Made by a program: the position numbers and the translations under genes. Under the pieces are notes generated by a model. The model saw only the letters and a program-made list of their open reading frames with translations, made no database searches and had not been told where the DNA came from. Positions 33,262 through 46,026 of a stretch of DNA of 64,000 bases are shown in pieces. The stretch's first letter is position 1. The number at the start of each line of letters is the position of its first letter. This stretch comes from Anaeramoeba flamelloides. Lineage: Eukaryota; Metamonada; Anaeramoebidae. The stretch lies in contig JANTQA010000012.1 of assembly GCA_027625915.1 (NCBI GenBank), positions 14,656,501 to 14,720,500 of the forward strand, given 5' to 3'.

Positions 33262-33965
33262 AAGTGCCTAGCTTTTCCAGAATTTAAATGAATGGAGAAA
33301 AATCAAAGATTTTACTTTATTCCATTAAATTCTGGAAAAGTTAAAGGCTGATTTTATAATTTAAGAAATATACAGAAAATTTCTAAAATTTTCTTTTTAT
33401 TTCCCAAATTTAAAAAAACCTAACGACAAAAAATATTTAAAATGAAAGGACTCTATTCCGTCTTAAGACGAAAAAAATTTCACAAATTATCTAAATAGAT
33501 TTTCTTTTGTTTATCATAAGAAAAAAATAAAAACTTGCAATTTATAAAAAAAATAATTAAACCTAGATACAGATGAAGATATCGTACATTTTTTATAGGA
33601 CTTTCCATTCTATAAGTAAATCCTACAATCTGTATTAAAGATTTAATAAAAATTAACAAAAATAATCAGAATAATATCAAATATATTATTTAAAATAAAG
33701 ATTCATTATTTCATCTTGTCATTAGTGAATGATAAAGAGAATTATGGTACTTTATTGAAGTTTCTAAACAAAAATTTATAAATTAGGTAAAGTTTGGTAG
33801 AGTGCTTAGCTTTTCCAGAATATAAAAGAAATGAGTAAAATCTTTGGTTTTTCTCAATTCTTTTAAATTCTGGAAAAGAAAATGGCAGTTTTTTTTTTAA
33901 TTTAAGAAATGAACCGAAAATTTATTTAAATTTTCTGTTTATTTCTTAAAATAATAAAAACCTAA
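33262..33965. repeat. Fold-back hairpin cluster (two units)
   Basis: Two units at 33262-33412 and 33792-33965. Each has an opening AGTGC(C/T)TAGCTTTTCC, a hairpin formed by CCAGAATTTAAA ... AAATTCTGG, a second hairpin of TTTAAGAAAT ... with AATTTTCTTTTTATTTC-like arms, and an AAAAACCTAAC end. The spacer 33560-33810 resembles 40765-41010 in reverse. No ORF. Confidence 0.6.
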
Positions 33966-34358
33966 CACCTGTAAGAGGAAATTAATTTCCTCCCTTCAAA
34001 ATAAAAAAAAAAAAAAAAGTGAAAATTTTAACATTATGGTTGCTACTCCCTTAATTTAATTTCTTGTTTAACTATTTTAATACATTATCCTTTTCTCTGT
34101 TTTTTCTTTCGAACAAATTGATAACAACCTATTTTTAGATTATTCAATTCAACAAAATACAGGGAGTTGTTTTTCAGAATAATATTTTCACAATTAGTCT
34201 TTAACTTGTGAAGATTTTTCCTTAAAATTTTTCGACAGAATTGAAAATTCAAAAGATTCAAAATTACAAAGCCAACCAATTTGAACTTTTAAAATCAATT
34301 ATTACTGACTTGTTAATTGAAAAAAGAATTAAAGCAAAAATCATTTTTTGTTATTCAA

Positions 34359-34734
34359 ATGACAAAATTCAGCAATTCCAGCCTTTTTATTATTTTCCTC
34401 TCAACTTTTTATTTTATGCTAATTATTCTTTCAATTTATCGTCTTAAAAAACTGTTTCGTATCGCTGGGTTTACAAATCAAAAAGTAATAATTCCTTTCA
34501 AAATAATTCTTGGATGCTTGACTTAATAGTTTTTTTTTTGTTTTTTTTTAGCTTTTTTATTTCTTTACGATCTTTGCTTGTCTTTTTAGAATCTTTTTTC
34601 TCCTTGTTATTGAGTTTGATCCTTATCTTTTTGGCAAAAAAAATTATCGCTCTATTAGGCTTTTATCATTTATTGGAACATCTATTTTCCTTTTTTCATT
34701 TTCAATGCTGATTTTCTCGCTGTAAGTCTATTCA

Positions 34735-34769
<35 letters not shown>

Positions 34770-37700
34770 GATATTTTTTCATTGGGTTTATTTAATAAAA
34801 AAGATCCTTGACTTTTTTATCATTTTTTTGTTATCTATAAGTTGAGGAAATCTTCAAAAAGTTTCAAAAATAAAGAATTTCGTTAAATTGCAAGATTCCA
34901 ATTTCTAATAAAATTTATACATTTTTTTCTCATTTACATTTTTTGAATAATAAGTGGGGGTAAATTTTCACTTTGTTTTCCTTTTTGTTCTTTTACAAAC
35001 AAAATTTCCCAAGAAACGACTATAATTTGTTATAACTTTCTATTTATTTGGTACTTTTTTATTGAATATTTGTTATGATCTATTATATGTGAGGCGAACT
35101 AAGAATCCTTCATGAAAAGTCAGATTTCAGAATTGAAAAAAACCAGTCATGAGCTTAATTTTTCTCATATTCAAATTTTAAACACGAGTAGTTTAATTTT
35201 TCCGAATCAAGTGTTTAAATTTTGGAAAAAATTAAACGAACTTTGGTTTGTGAGATTTTGTGTTTTATTTCAATGAAAAAACCAAAAAGTTTACAAGTAT
35301 TTTATTTACAATTTCAAAAATCAAAGCATCATTTTGTGTTTGGGAAGTAAAAATATTAAGTTCTAATTACTTGAAACTGTTTAGAGAATAATCAAAATTC
35401 CAACTACTATAGTAGTGCAATAATATCTGTTTTCTAATCTCATTATATTTTAAAAATTTTAAAATGTTGTCAAAATCGATAATTGTTGGGTTTTTTTTAT
35501 TTTAGAGTGGTGTTTTATTTTTTTAAAATGTATTATAATTATGATATATTTTGGGTTTTATAAATAAAAATAAACTTTAAATTGAACACATACATTTCTA
35601 AATTTTTATTTTGAATTATGAACTTTTTTGAAAAAATTTTGTCCAATTTCCTTTTTATCATTCCTGGTACACTTTTTTAAAAAAATTTTCCTTTTGATAA
35701 GATAAAACCCTGAAGGTAAAATAAAATTTAAACCTTACCAAGCAAACGTAGAAGGGCTTCAAAACCTAAATAAAAAACCACGATTATTTCAAACAGCAAC
35801 AAATCAAAAACCCGAAAACAAATAATTATTTCAACAAATTTTCCAAATCAACATTTAAAATTTTTTTGAAAAATAATAAAACACAAAGATACGGGTTATT
35901 TCAGATCCTGAAACTTTACTTCCAAAACATTTTATATCAAAGAACATTTCTAAAATCAACTTTATTATTATTATTTAAGAAGTGTAAATTGCACTCTAGA
36001 TGTTTTTTTACTTATATTTCTTCAAAGCAGGTTTCATATTAAAATCAAAGATTTCATGGTTATTCGTGGAAAGGATATACAAAAATTATTTTTATCATGA
36101 AAAAGAAAAAACAAAAAATTAACCAGAAAAAAAAAAAGAAAAGAAAAGAAAAAAAAAAAAAAAACAAGATATCAAAAAAAAAGAAATTTAGATTTTCAAA
36201 AAAAAATGAAAAGAAAAAAAGAAAATGCAAAAGATAGATTTGCAAAATTAGAAAAAATAGATTCTAATCCCAAAAATTAGAAAATTTTTTTGATAAGAAT
36301 ATGGGATAAAATCACACAAAACAACTTCCATCAACAGTATAATGTGAGTAAAAATTTTTGAAAAAGGGTTTTTATAACATGTTATAAACGTTTTGTAAAG
36401 GTGTTATAAACGTTTAAAGTTTTATAAAATTTTATAATAAAAACTTTTATAACATGTATGTTTGTTATAAAATGTGTTATAAAACTTGTAACATGTTAAA
36501 CACCTTATAAGAATATTTTTTTCAAAAAATATTGAAATAATCATCATTAGAAAAAAGAAAAGAATTATATACAAGCTCTTTATTTTTTTTAAAACATCAA
36601 ACTTTTTCTTTGTGAAATTAAATGTAAATAAGTTTTGATAACTACCGATAAGAAAGAGATTAGAACCCTTAAATGTTTAAGATAGTATTGTAGTCATTGT
36701 GAAAAATATTTTAGGAAATCATTTGGTATTATTAGGCAAAGTTTGGAAATTTTCTGATCTTCTTATTTTCAATTCTATACAAGGAAAATAAGAAATATTT
36801 TACAAAGAAATTTGACTTTTAATATGATATTTAAAGTTATTTTCGAGCACTTTGACAGTTTTTTTACAACTTTAAATCTCATTAATTCCAAAAAAGGCTC
36901 GTCTCAACTATTAATATAATTAAACACATATTTTGTTACAAGGGACCAAAATACTTGTTCTTTAAAAGCAAAAAAAAAAAGCGACTGAAAATTTGTGGAA
37001 TATTTGGAAATCGAATAAATTCCATTTCTTTATTGAAAAATAATGTATAAATACAAACAATGTTTTTCTCGTTTTCGAAACAAAACACAATCTCATTTTA
37101 AAAAAAAATAAAAATTGTTTGTTCTTTTTTTCATCAAAAAAAGAGAAAAAAGATCATAATAGTAGAATTTTGAAAGGAAAAAAACAAATTATAATTTAAG
37201 AAAAAAAAAGAAAAAAACATTTTTTTTTACTACGTCAAGTCAAGAAATTTTGGAGAGGAATGTTCAAAATCATTGATTGTTAAGAACGCCAGATAAAAAC
37301 AGATTTTAAAGTATGATCTTTTTGGAGAATTGGCTGACAAAAGGAAAGCAAAAGGATAGATAGATTTCATTGAATGGATGAGCGATCTAATTTGTCTCAG
37401 TAAAAAATTTAAACCAAATTTTATCTCCAATTGTAAAATTTAACGTTTAATTTCAATATTTTCTCTAATTCCATTGATAGAAAAAGATCCTTTGAAGAAA
37501 AAGTTCTTCAAATTGCCTTTAAAAATAGCAAATTAGTTTTTTTTTGTTTAAATTTTTTTTATTTATTTTTAGTTTTGCCGAGTTAGATCCGGTGTTATAA
37601 AAATAAAAAGTAACTCATATGGTTTCATTTGTTCAGCAATCACCTAGTTATAATTATTCGTTTTGGTTCACCTTCCAGACTTAAAATATGATATTGTTCT

Positions 37701-38690
37701 GGTGCTAAAAGGATATTAATCATCGTTCTTCGAACTTCTTAATATCATCTTATATCACTTCGAACAATATCATTTTTCTCGTTTTTCCAGGCAAAACTCA
37801 GATTATAACAAGGAGATTGTTGAACAAATCAAAACAATAAACATCAGCTATAAAAAATATCAAAAAATAAATTAAATACATTTAATAAAAACAAAAGTAC
37901 GTAAAATTCTTACAATAATGATAAAATTTTATTTTAAAATTTTAGCCAGATCAAACATCATTTGTCCCCATAAAATATTAATACCAATAGACCAAGACAT
38001 TCACTCATAGTGTATCAATGCCAGTGTAATACCTCCATATGATTTCTTCAAGATCAACATTTTCTGCTGCATGTGATAAAGAAATTACATTTTTTTGGAT
38101 CTTTTTTATTGATCTTTTCTTCATCTGAAAAATCATTCTAAATATATTGAAAATATTTTAATTTATACCAAAATATTCTTTTTGATAAAATTTATAGTGC
38201 AAAATTATATTATCATTTTGTTCAAATTGATGACACAAAAAGGGCGAAGATTCGTAAACAAATCAAAATTGGTACTACTTTAGTTGTATGCTCATTTTTA
38301 ATTACAGAAATTATCATTGATTTCTGTTCACAGTTCTTTGTAGGGTTTATCATTTCTTCGTGTAGCTATGTTTTCATGGGTACTGTTTTAATTATATATG
38401 CAAAAAAATTAAAAACAAAATTGAATGATAATATATATTCTGAAAAAATTAAAAGTGTCAATGTTCTTTATCGTTTTGTTTTTGTCACAACAATTATCTT
38501 TTTTTTAAGAGTGCCCTTAGGATTTATTAGTAATTTTGTTGATTTCACAAATATATATGTATGGAAATTTTATATATTTTTCTTTTATTGCTTTGTTGAC
38601 ATTTTTCCACTAACTTGGTTAATGTTTTCTGTTTTTAAACCCCCATCATCACGTAAGCTTTTATTTTCTTTCTTTGTTTCTTATTTTTAA
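34359..38690 (+). CDS. THH1/TOM1/TOM3-domain seven-helix membrane protein
   Basis: Three exons, 34359-34484, 34552-34721 and 38198-38690, joined by a 67-nt intron (GTAATA ... TTTTTTTAG) and a 3476-nt intron (GTAAGT ... TTTATAG), encode 262 residues in consistent phase. Helices: one in exon 1, two in exon 2, the rest in exon 3. The segment FRIAGFTNQKLFYFF parallels RVPEYGWTTQKVFHL of plant TOM1. The exon 2-3 junction (SMLIFSLAKLYYHF) parallels its LLVLFWAEIYYQ, and the final helix DIFPLTWLMFSVFKPP parallels EVLPSALVLFILRKLPP. Plant TOM1/TOM3 are tonoplast GPCR-fold proteins known as tobamovirus host factors. Their normal role is unclear. Length is slightly under the usual 280-300. Other GPCR-fold families are possible, but the order of matches favours this one. 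Confidence 0.7.
36365..36520. repeat. Inverted copy of the 3.3-3.5 kb TTATAA-rich repeat
   Basis: Contains TTGTAAAGGTGTTATAAACG and repeated TTTTATAAC units, the reverse of 3290-3540. It lies in intron 2 of the seven-helix gene. A purine-only tract (about 36098-36225) lies just before it. Confidence 0.45.
37571..37798. mobile_element. Small element with AGTTTTGCC inverted ends
   Basis: A 228-bp unit with perfect 9-bp ends (AGTTTTGCC ... GGCAAAACT) and a second perfect 10-bp internal pair (GATATTGTTC at 37690, GAACAATATC at 37762). It lies in intron 2 of the seven-helix gene. Single copy here, so assignment as a MITE is tentative. Confidence 0.4.
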
Positions 38691-38699
38691 TATTTAAAT

Positions 38700-39240
38700 T
38701 TTATTAAATTTCCAATAAATATTTGTTGTTAGATTAATCTGAATTTATAAATTTATTAATTTTGTTCAAATTAATCAAAATGTAAATAACTTTTTATTTG
38801 GCTTGGGGTTAGTATTAAATATTTATCTGGTTTTTCTTTAGTTTTTCCTAATTGATTGATCGAATAATTTTTTTTTTATGTTTACTTTAAATTAAAAAAT
38901 TGTACCTCTTCATTTAATTTGTAAAATGTTCATTGTCACTTGTTTGGTAATTAAATAATAAGAAGAAGAAAGTAATTTTATTCTAGAAATTTTATTTGTA
39001 TTTATTAATAGTCATTTTTTTATAATATTATTATAGATAATTAGAGATTTTTTAGTGATATTTAGAAAAAAGAAAAAAAACAATCCCTATTAAACTAGAA
39101 ATTTAAAAAGTTTAACAAATTCAAAGAGTTGTAAACACCTTGAAAACCAGCTCTTTTTTTAGTGGTTTTTTACACCAAAAATTGTTGATCATGTATAATT
39201 TTTGTTCATGGACATATTATAATTATTCATAAAAATTTAG
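38700..39240. other. Gene-free 3' flank of the seven-helix gene
   Basis: AT-rich, no ORF and no recognised repeat. Confidence 0.5.
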
Positions 39241-39955
39241 ATATATATAAACTATTTTTCAGTCAAAGGGGCCCAGTTTTAATGGTATAATACATGTGTT
39301 TAAAGGGTTTGCATAGATATTAGAAGAAAAATTTTATTTCTGAAATTTTGAAAATTGAAATCATTTTTTCACATTTTTTTTTTTTTTTGTTTGAAAACGT
39401 CATTCAGTTGCAAAAAATTTTTTTATTGCAAGATCAATAGTCACTTTGTAAAAACTTGTTGTTCTAAGGTCATTGAGACCATGTAAAGATTGTTATGAAA
39501 TCATATTGATTTCTATTGCAATTCTATTTGGATCTTTGATCCTGATATTTGATTAATAAATGTGAAAAATTTTAACTTCATTTTCATTAACTTTTTCAAA
39601 TAGAGACCACAAATACCAACAAACTGTGTTTGTGGGCTTAATTTCTAAAAGAAAAATATGTAAAATGAAGTGAAAAATGTTTCATATTTATTATTCAAAT
39701 ACTAGTAGAAGTTCAAAACGAACATCGTTGTTTTTCTCAATAGGGCCATCCTAAGAATTTGAGTTTTTCAATTTTTAAGAAAATACATTGATTAATTAGT
39801 TTTCTTTCAGATATATATCAACAATTCTTTGATGTGTATTATTATGTTTATTTCTTATTTGTTCTTCAAAGGTCAATTATATAAAATAATTGATATTTGA
39901 AAAAAATGTCGGGCCCCTTTGACTGAAACAGAGTTTATATATATATATATATATC
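39241..39955 (+). mobile_element. F4 element, complete copy
   Basis: About 700 bp with inverted ends of about 30 bp. The left shows TATATAAACT then CAGTCAAAGGGGCCC, and the right end reversed shows TATATAAACT then CAGTCAAAGGGGCCC with slight variation. Flanked by TATATA. No ORF. Other copies: 51868-52440 (complete, diverged) and 3998-4235 (left part). Confidence 0.7.
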
Positions 39956-39999
39956 TATATATTGAATATCTTGAAAGGGGGAAATTAATTTCCTCTAAC

Positions 40000-40760
40000 A
40001 GTTGTTATATTTTACAGAATTCAAAAGAATTGAGTACAATCAAAAGATTTAACTCAATTCTTTTAAATTCTAAAAAACCTCCGTTAGTTTTTTTTTCCTT
40101 TTTACAATCAAAAGAAAATTTATTTAATTTTCTGATTATTTCAAACATTAAAAAAAAACCTAGGCACTCTACAGCACTTATCCTTTAACTTTTTCGGAAT
40201 TTAAAAGAATTGAGTAAAATCTTAGATTTTTCCATATTCTTTTGAATTCAGGAAAAAATAACGGCGGTTTTTTTTAATTTAAGAAATAAAATTCAAATTA
40301 CTTTTATTTTCTTTTTATTCTTTTGAATTTTCTGTTTGTTTGAAAAATCAATTGATTTTATAAAATAAAACAAAAAGGCAAATCTCAGGAAAAGTGCCAT
40401 TAAATTTTTCAGCATTTAAAAGAATTGAGTAAAATCTATTATTTTAATTAATTATTTTTAATTTTGGAAAATCACCATTAGGCTTTAATTTTAGAAATTA
40501 AAAACAAAATTCAAGAAATTTTTTTTTTATTTCTCAAATTAAAAAAAACCTGACGATTAGTTTTTTTTTCCTTTTTACAATCAAAAGAAAATTTATTTAA
40601 TTTTCTGATTATTTCAAACATTAAAAAAAAACCTAGGCACTCTACAGCACTTATCCTTTAACTTTTTCGGAATTTAAAAGAATTGAGTAAAATCTTAGAT
40701 TTTTCTCTAGTTTTTTGGATTTTGGAAATCTTAAGTACTCTGCGGTGCTTGACGGTACTC
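40000..40760. repeat. Fold-back hairpin cluster with an exact 149-bp duplication
   Basis: At least four hairpin units of the type CAGAATTCAAAAGAATTGAG ... CTCAATTCTTTTAAATTC, separated by AAAAAACCTAGGCACTCTAC boundaries. Bases 40084-40232 recur without a difference at 40557-40705 (offset 473), so one duplication is recent. The small frame at 39919-40188 is a by-product. Confidence 0.65.
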
Positions 40761-40764
40761 TAAT

Positions 40765-41010
40765 GCACTTCCCTAATTTCTAAATTTTTGTTTAGAAATT
40801 TGATTAAAGAGTCATACTTTTCTTTATCGTTAATTAATGATAAGATAAATAATAAATCTACATTATGAATATTATCTTTGATATTGTTTTTTAGATGTTA
40901 TTTTTGTTAATTTGGATTCATTTTTTAATCCAAAATTTTAGATTTTTTTAATCTAAGGAGAATTCCGAAAGAAAATGATCGATATCTTCATCTATTTCTG
41001 AGTTATGGTA
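40765..41010 (-). repeat. Flank segment shared with the 33-kb fold-back cluster
   Basis: Reverse complement resembles 33560-33810 (shared TTCTAAACAAAAATTTA, GATAAAGA, and an AGATGAAGATATCG block). With the adjoining hairpins it suggests a larger composite element of about 1 kb. Confidence 0.45.
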
Positions 41011-41639
41011 TTTTATGCATAGATATTTAAGAAAATTAAATAAAAATAAACTTTTAAATTTTAAAAATTTTTTATGTGTTTAAAGCAGAATAATCATTTT
41101 TTAATTTTTTGGCGTTCAAAAAAAAACAAAAATTAAAGTTTTCAATGGGTTTTAAACGGATAGCTCTTAATTCAACGCAAAATCGTGTATTTTTATTGTT
41201 TTTTTATTAAATTTAAAATTGAATTGCGCTTGGCCTTTATCAGAAAAGTGGAAGGAAAAAAATCATAAATATTGTTTTCATCGATTTATAGCTTTTTTAT
41301 TAATTTAATTTTATGTAAAAGGAAGAAGAAAAAAGAAAAGGAAAAGAAAAGAAAAAATGGGGAATTGTAAAGATTCTGAATCTACCTTTTAAGTTTTTTT
41401 CTTTAAAATCAAAAAAAAAAATAATAAATTTCTTGATATATGATTCTAATTATGTTTTCAAATTAAAGTATTCAGTTTGTCAATACATAAGATGGCAAGA
41501 AAATTTAAACTTTTTTATTTCTTTGGTTATAATGAATTGAATTTTCAAAAAACTATATATTAAAAAATAAATGAAAATAAAAACTAAAAGATGAAAAAAT
41601 GATTTTCATATTTTACAAAAATCAAAATTATCTTCAATT

Positions 41640-42102
41640 TCAATGAAATTGTATTATTGTGATTGTTTGGAACATTTTAGCTGTGTGGAAAATTTTGAAT
41701 TTTAGTTTCATTGTTTGAATTACGTAATTTGTTTTGTTCGATCAAAATTTTTTTCAACCATCGATATTAGGTTAAAGTTGAGTTGTACCAAATAGAAGAA
41801 CTCAAATAAAATTAGTTGAAAGTATCTAACCTTTGATCGATCAATATTCCTAATAGAATTTCAACAAATTTAACTAATGTATTTTTTTGTTTTGCTCTCT
41901 CCAAAATTTTTAACACACCCATGATTTATTTATATTGATAATTATTTATTTATTGTTTTGTGAGTATTGTAATTTATAAAAAAGTTTTAACATTTCAATT
42001 AGTGAATGACTCTAATTTAGTAAATCTTCTTGAATTGATTAAATAAGTTTTTTTTTTTCACAAATCGAATTTTGGTGTTTTAAAAATTTTAAATTGGGGT
42101 TT
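41640..42102 (+). mobile_element. F2 MITE, diverged copy
   Basis: Keeps F2 landmarks: GGTTAAAGTTGAGTT, ACAAATAGAAGA-like block, TTTGATCGATCAATATT, TTTCAACAAATTTA and a right end resembling TTAAATTGGGGTTTA. Terminal repeats are worn. Confidence 0.5.
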
Positions 42103-42204
42103 ATATTGAGTTAATAATAATTTTCAGTGTGAAAAATTATTCTATTTTAAGCAAATTGATTAATATATAAAAAGAGCATTTTTTATTTTTTTTCCATTTT
42201 TCCC

Positions 42205-42745
42205 TGGATTGAATCATCTTTATATTGGGAAGAAGAGTTACAAAGCTTAAAGATCAAGTGGTTACTTGTTAATACTTGGTGACACTGCAACACGAAAGTA
42301 TGGTTAACTTGAAAATAAAAACGAAAAAGCAAAGGCTAAAAATGTGCAAAGGTTTAAAGCAAATCATATAAAAAAAAAAATTAAAATTGACAGCCATTAA
42401 ATAAACGATCCCCCGAAGTGAACATTCATGATCAGTTATCAAATTAAACTAAATTACCCATAAGTATCGTGGCTGTGATTTTGGGGGTCCTTAATTAAAG
42501 ACACCATTGTTTTTTTTTTTATTATTATTTACCAATTACTTCTTATAAACCCCTTTTAAAAGTTACTTTTTTTTCTTTTTCTTTCTCCTTTTTGCTTTTC
42601 AATTTTTTGCTTTGCTTTTTAAACATAAAAAAATTTGGTGTGGATGTATTTCCCTTGAACAATCTTAAAATCTATGCTTTTATGCTTAAATTATTCTTTG
42701 AGGAAATTTAAGTGAAGGGGCATATAGAGTGTAATTTACACTTCT
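42205..42745 (-). mobile_element. F3 element, copy 2
   Basis: Reverse-orientation match to 27688-28230. It includes AGATCAAGTGGTTACTTG (hairpin), AAGCAAAGGCTAA, AACATTCATGATCA, and an end GTGTAATTTACACTTCTTC that is itself palindromic (GTGTAAATTACAC type). Confidence 0.6.
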
Positions 42746-43182
42746 TCAATCAATAAAAAAAAGAGCCTTTTTTTCTATTTTTTTTTTAATAATCCTGAAG
42801 TAATCAATGAATTCTTAACTTTTACCTTTTTTCTTTTTTCTTTTATATTTTTTTATTTAAAAAAAAAAGGAATTTTAAAAAATGAAAATGCATCCTTATT
42901 ATCAAGTGGAGAAACAGCATCAACAACTACAACCGAATCTGAATATTATATCTAATGAACATTGAAAGAACACTTTAACAAAATAATTAATTATTTGAAA
43001 TTATATATTAAATATTTTTTGAATATATATATATTTATTGTTTTTTTTTTTTAATGTTGAAAGAAAAATAAAATTATTAATAAAATAATAATCTCCAAAT
43101 ATTCATATAATCGGTATTATATAGGGAGTTTAATCTTTGAATTTTTTTTTTTTTTTTTTTTTTTCGATTATTATTTATTGCT

Positions 43183-43682
43183 TGAATTGAAGTTTTAGAA
43201 AATTATTCATATTAAACTTTTAATTCTGGACTAGAGAAATGAATTTCATTTTTTTCTATAGGTTCAATATTTATTGAAATTTTGTCTGTAGAAAAAAAAC
43301 AATGAAAATTACTCATTAATATATTTTTATATTTATTTTTTTTATTTATCATAAAATTAGCAAAGTTGATGGATATTTATTTTTACTAAATCACTGTATT
43401 GTTTTTTGGGTTACTATTATTGTAATAAATTTTCTAATTTAAAAAATGAAAAAAACAATCAAACTCTTGAAAAAAAATTACAAAAATGAATAATAATTAT
43501 TTTTTTTTAAAAACAAAAAAAAATCAATAATATAAATACTATATCTTTGAACTTTTTATTAAAATTCAAATCTGGATTGAAGACAAATAGAAAATAAATA
43601 TATTAGAACATCAATATCATTTTAAAACTTTTATTTTAAACTTGATGAAATTTAGGCCATTCTGGGGTGTTAACTGATATAT
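43183..43682 (+). repeat. F8 dispersed repeat, copy 2
   Basis: Direct match to 10735-11215, ending at TCTGGGGTGTTAA before a TA microsatellite (43678-43696). No ORF. Confidence 0.55.
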
Positions 43683-43990
43683 ATATATATATATATTATC
43701 AAAATAAAGAATTGGTTTGTAAATCGATTAAAAAAAAAAAAACAGAATCTATTGATTAATTAACCGACATTCCCCAAGAATTTTTGAAAAAAAATAAAAT
43801 AAAATTGATTCAGTTAGGATTAAAATATCTAAAATAAAATTTAAATTAATTCAGAATTTAATAATTACTAGGTTTTGATGAATTATTTTATTTTCTTCAT
43901 TTTAGAAAAAAAGAACCACAAACTATCAATTGAAAATCTAAAAAAATACAAATTGACCTCAGTAATTACCAAATTAAACAATTGAAAATA

Positions 43991-44520
43991 AACTCAATTC
44001 AAAGATATTGGACAAGGTTTAAACAGTTGAAAGAATAGCAATACTATAATTTACATTCAATTTGGGAATAATTTTGATTTTACAAACTAATTCATTTTTT
44101 TTTTGTTTATTTTGTTTTCATTTCCTTTTTTCCATTGACTTTATCTGTTTGGTTAGATTAGGGAAATTTTTTTTCAATAATTCATATGAGATTAAATTTG
44201 AGCCTTTTTAAATTGAAAAATCACATAAAATTAGTTTATGGTATCTTATCATTTGATCGATCATCAATTATTGGTGAAATTTCAACAAATTTACAAATAC
44301 ATTTTTTAAACAGCTCGTTTCATTATTTTGGACTCATCGATTCCTATTTTTCATTTTATATTTTTTTTCTTTTATTTGTGTGAAATTGGTTATGTATAAA
44401 AACATTAGGATATGTAACTTAAATGTGGTTTAATATCAAGTTAGGAAAAATATAATGAATTGAGATTTTTTTACCTATTTTTGATTTTGGGTGTGTGCAA
44501 ATTTTTGGAATGGGATTTAT
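43991..44520 (+). mobile_element. F2 MITE, complete copy
   Basis: Opens with CAATTCAAAGATATTGGACA, contains TTTGATCGATCATCAATTAT and TCGTTTCATTATTTTGGACT, and ends GTGTGTGCAAATTTTTGGAA. Matches 48452-49002 along its length. The small ORF 44186-44383 is a by-product. Confidence 0.65.
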
Positions 44521-44899
44521 TACAAGTTGGAAAATATAAAAGCATTTGAAAATAATTGGAATTCAATAAATCAATTAATAAACACCAAAGAATATTTAAA
44601 AGTCAAAAGTTCAATATCAATTTTAAAGTATATAAATTTTATAAATAATTTCATTATATATTCTTTTCTTATGAATAAGAATAAAAACAAATTTTTTCAA
44701 ACTATGCAAAAAATAATCAAAATTTAGATATCATAAAATATTTTTACTATTTTCATTGGAAGTTACTTTCCTATAAAGAGAATCAAATGATATAAATTAA
44801 AGAATTATTTCCAATTCATAAAAAAAAAAAAGAATAAAATCTTCTATCTATTGAGAAAATAACAAAATTCAATATTTTTATTAGTCAGAAGAATGATTT

Positions 44900-45305
44900 C
44901 CATTCCAGAAAAAAAGTGAAATAGGGTTTTTAATTGAGAATATTACCGAAAAACAAAAAACAAAATCAATTAAAAGAAAAAACAAATTAAATCCCAATAA
45001 AACTTTATAGTATTTTTAATCAAAAAAACATTCACAGTTTAAATCTACTTTCTTATCAATTATCGAAAAATTAAAGTGGTTTTGGAGATCTCAAAAATAG
45101 TCAATTTTTTCTACAAATTTCTAATAATTGATCAAGCAAAGAAAAACACTTACCAACAGATAGTCTTAAAAAAAACTATTATTCTGTTGAGTCCTTCATT
45201 TTATCTCCATTTATTTTTTCCTATATTAATTGATCATACTTTGAATTTTCAGTTTCTATTAAGGTTCTCAGTTAAAAGCCTGGTTGAACTTTTTTTCTGG
45301 AATGG
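44900..45305 (+). mobile_element. F5 MITE, copy 3
   Basis: Inverted ends CCATTCCAGAAAAAAAGTGA and (right end reversed) CCATTCCAGAAAAAAAGTTC. Interior GTGGTTTTGGAGATCTCAAA matches the other F5 copies. The frame 45076-45456 runs across its right end and has no protein features. Confidence 0.65.
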
Positions 45306-45469
45306 CAAGATTTATTTTAATTATTTTATAAAGTTTCTAAATAGAAGCTTAGGAATTAGGAAAGTGTTGTCAAATACCCTAGAGTGCCTTAGTTTTTTTA
45401 TAATTTTTATAATAAAAAGAAAATTAAAAAAAATTTCATTTTATTTCAAAAAGTAAAAAAAGGCTAATT

Positions 45470-45670
45470 GGGTTTCCTTCAAGTACTGTAGAGTGCTTCG
45501 AAGTGCGGCAGATTTTCCAAAATTCAAAAGAATAGAGAAAAATCTTTGATTTTACTCCAATTCTTTTAAATTCAAGAAAAGCTAAGGGCAGTTTTTTTAA
45601 TTTAAGAAATTTTCTTTAATTTAAAAGATTTTACTCAATTATATCAAATGAAAAAAAACCTAACAGCAAA
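45470..45670. repeat. Fold-back hairpin unit
   Basis: Opens with TACTGTAGAGTGCTTCG, then hairpin CAAAATTCAAAAGAATAGAG ... CAATTCTTTTAAATTC, then AAAAAAAACCTAACAG. Same unit type as the clusters at 33, 40 and 56 kb. It lies about 350 bp beyond the RasGAP stop. Confidence 0.55.
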
Positions 45671-46026
45671 TAAGAGGAATTAACCACCCCCTCTTTAATT
45701 AGAATAAAAAAAAAAAAAGAAAATACTTTTTAGAAGCAAAAGTAAATCAAATTTATAATAATTAGAACAGTATTAAAGATTATATCAAATAGCAAAGAGA
45801 AAAAAATTTTTGTAGATAATTCTTAAAAATTTATTATTAAGATTATTGTTTTTTAAATTAATTTATTTGAATGAATTTAATTTATATTTTATTTCTTTAA
45901 TTGAAAAGTTATTAGTTGAAAAAACTGTCAAATTTTCAAATGAAAAAAAAATATTATTTGTAAATTTTTTTAAATATATATATATATATTCAATAAAATC
46001 TTTATTCAATAAAAAAATAAAATTAT

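Noticed and set aside
34085-34279. Minus-strand frame just before the seven-helix gene
   Set aside because: Low complexity, no motif, overlaps the presumed upstream region of the plus-strand gene.
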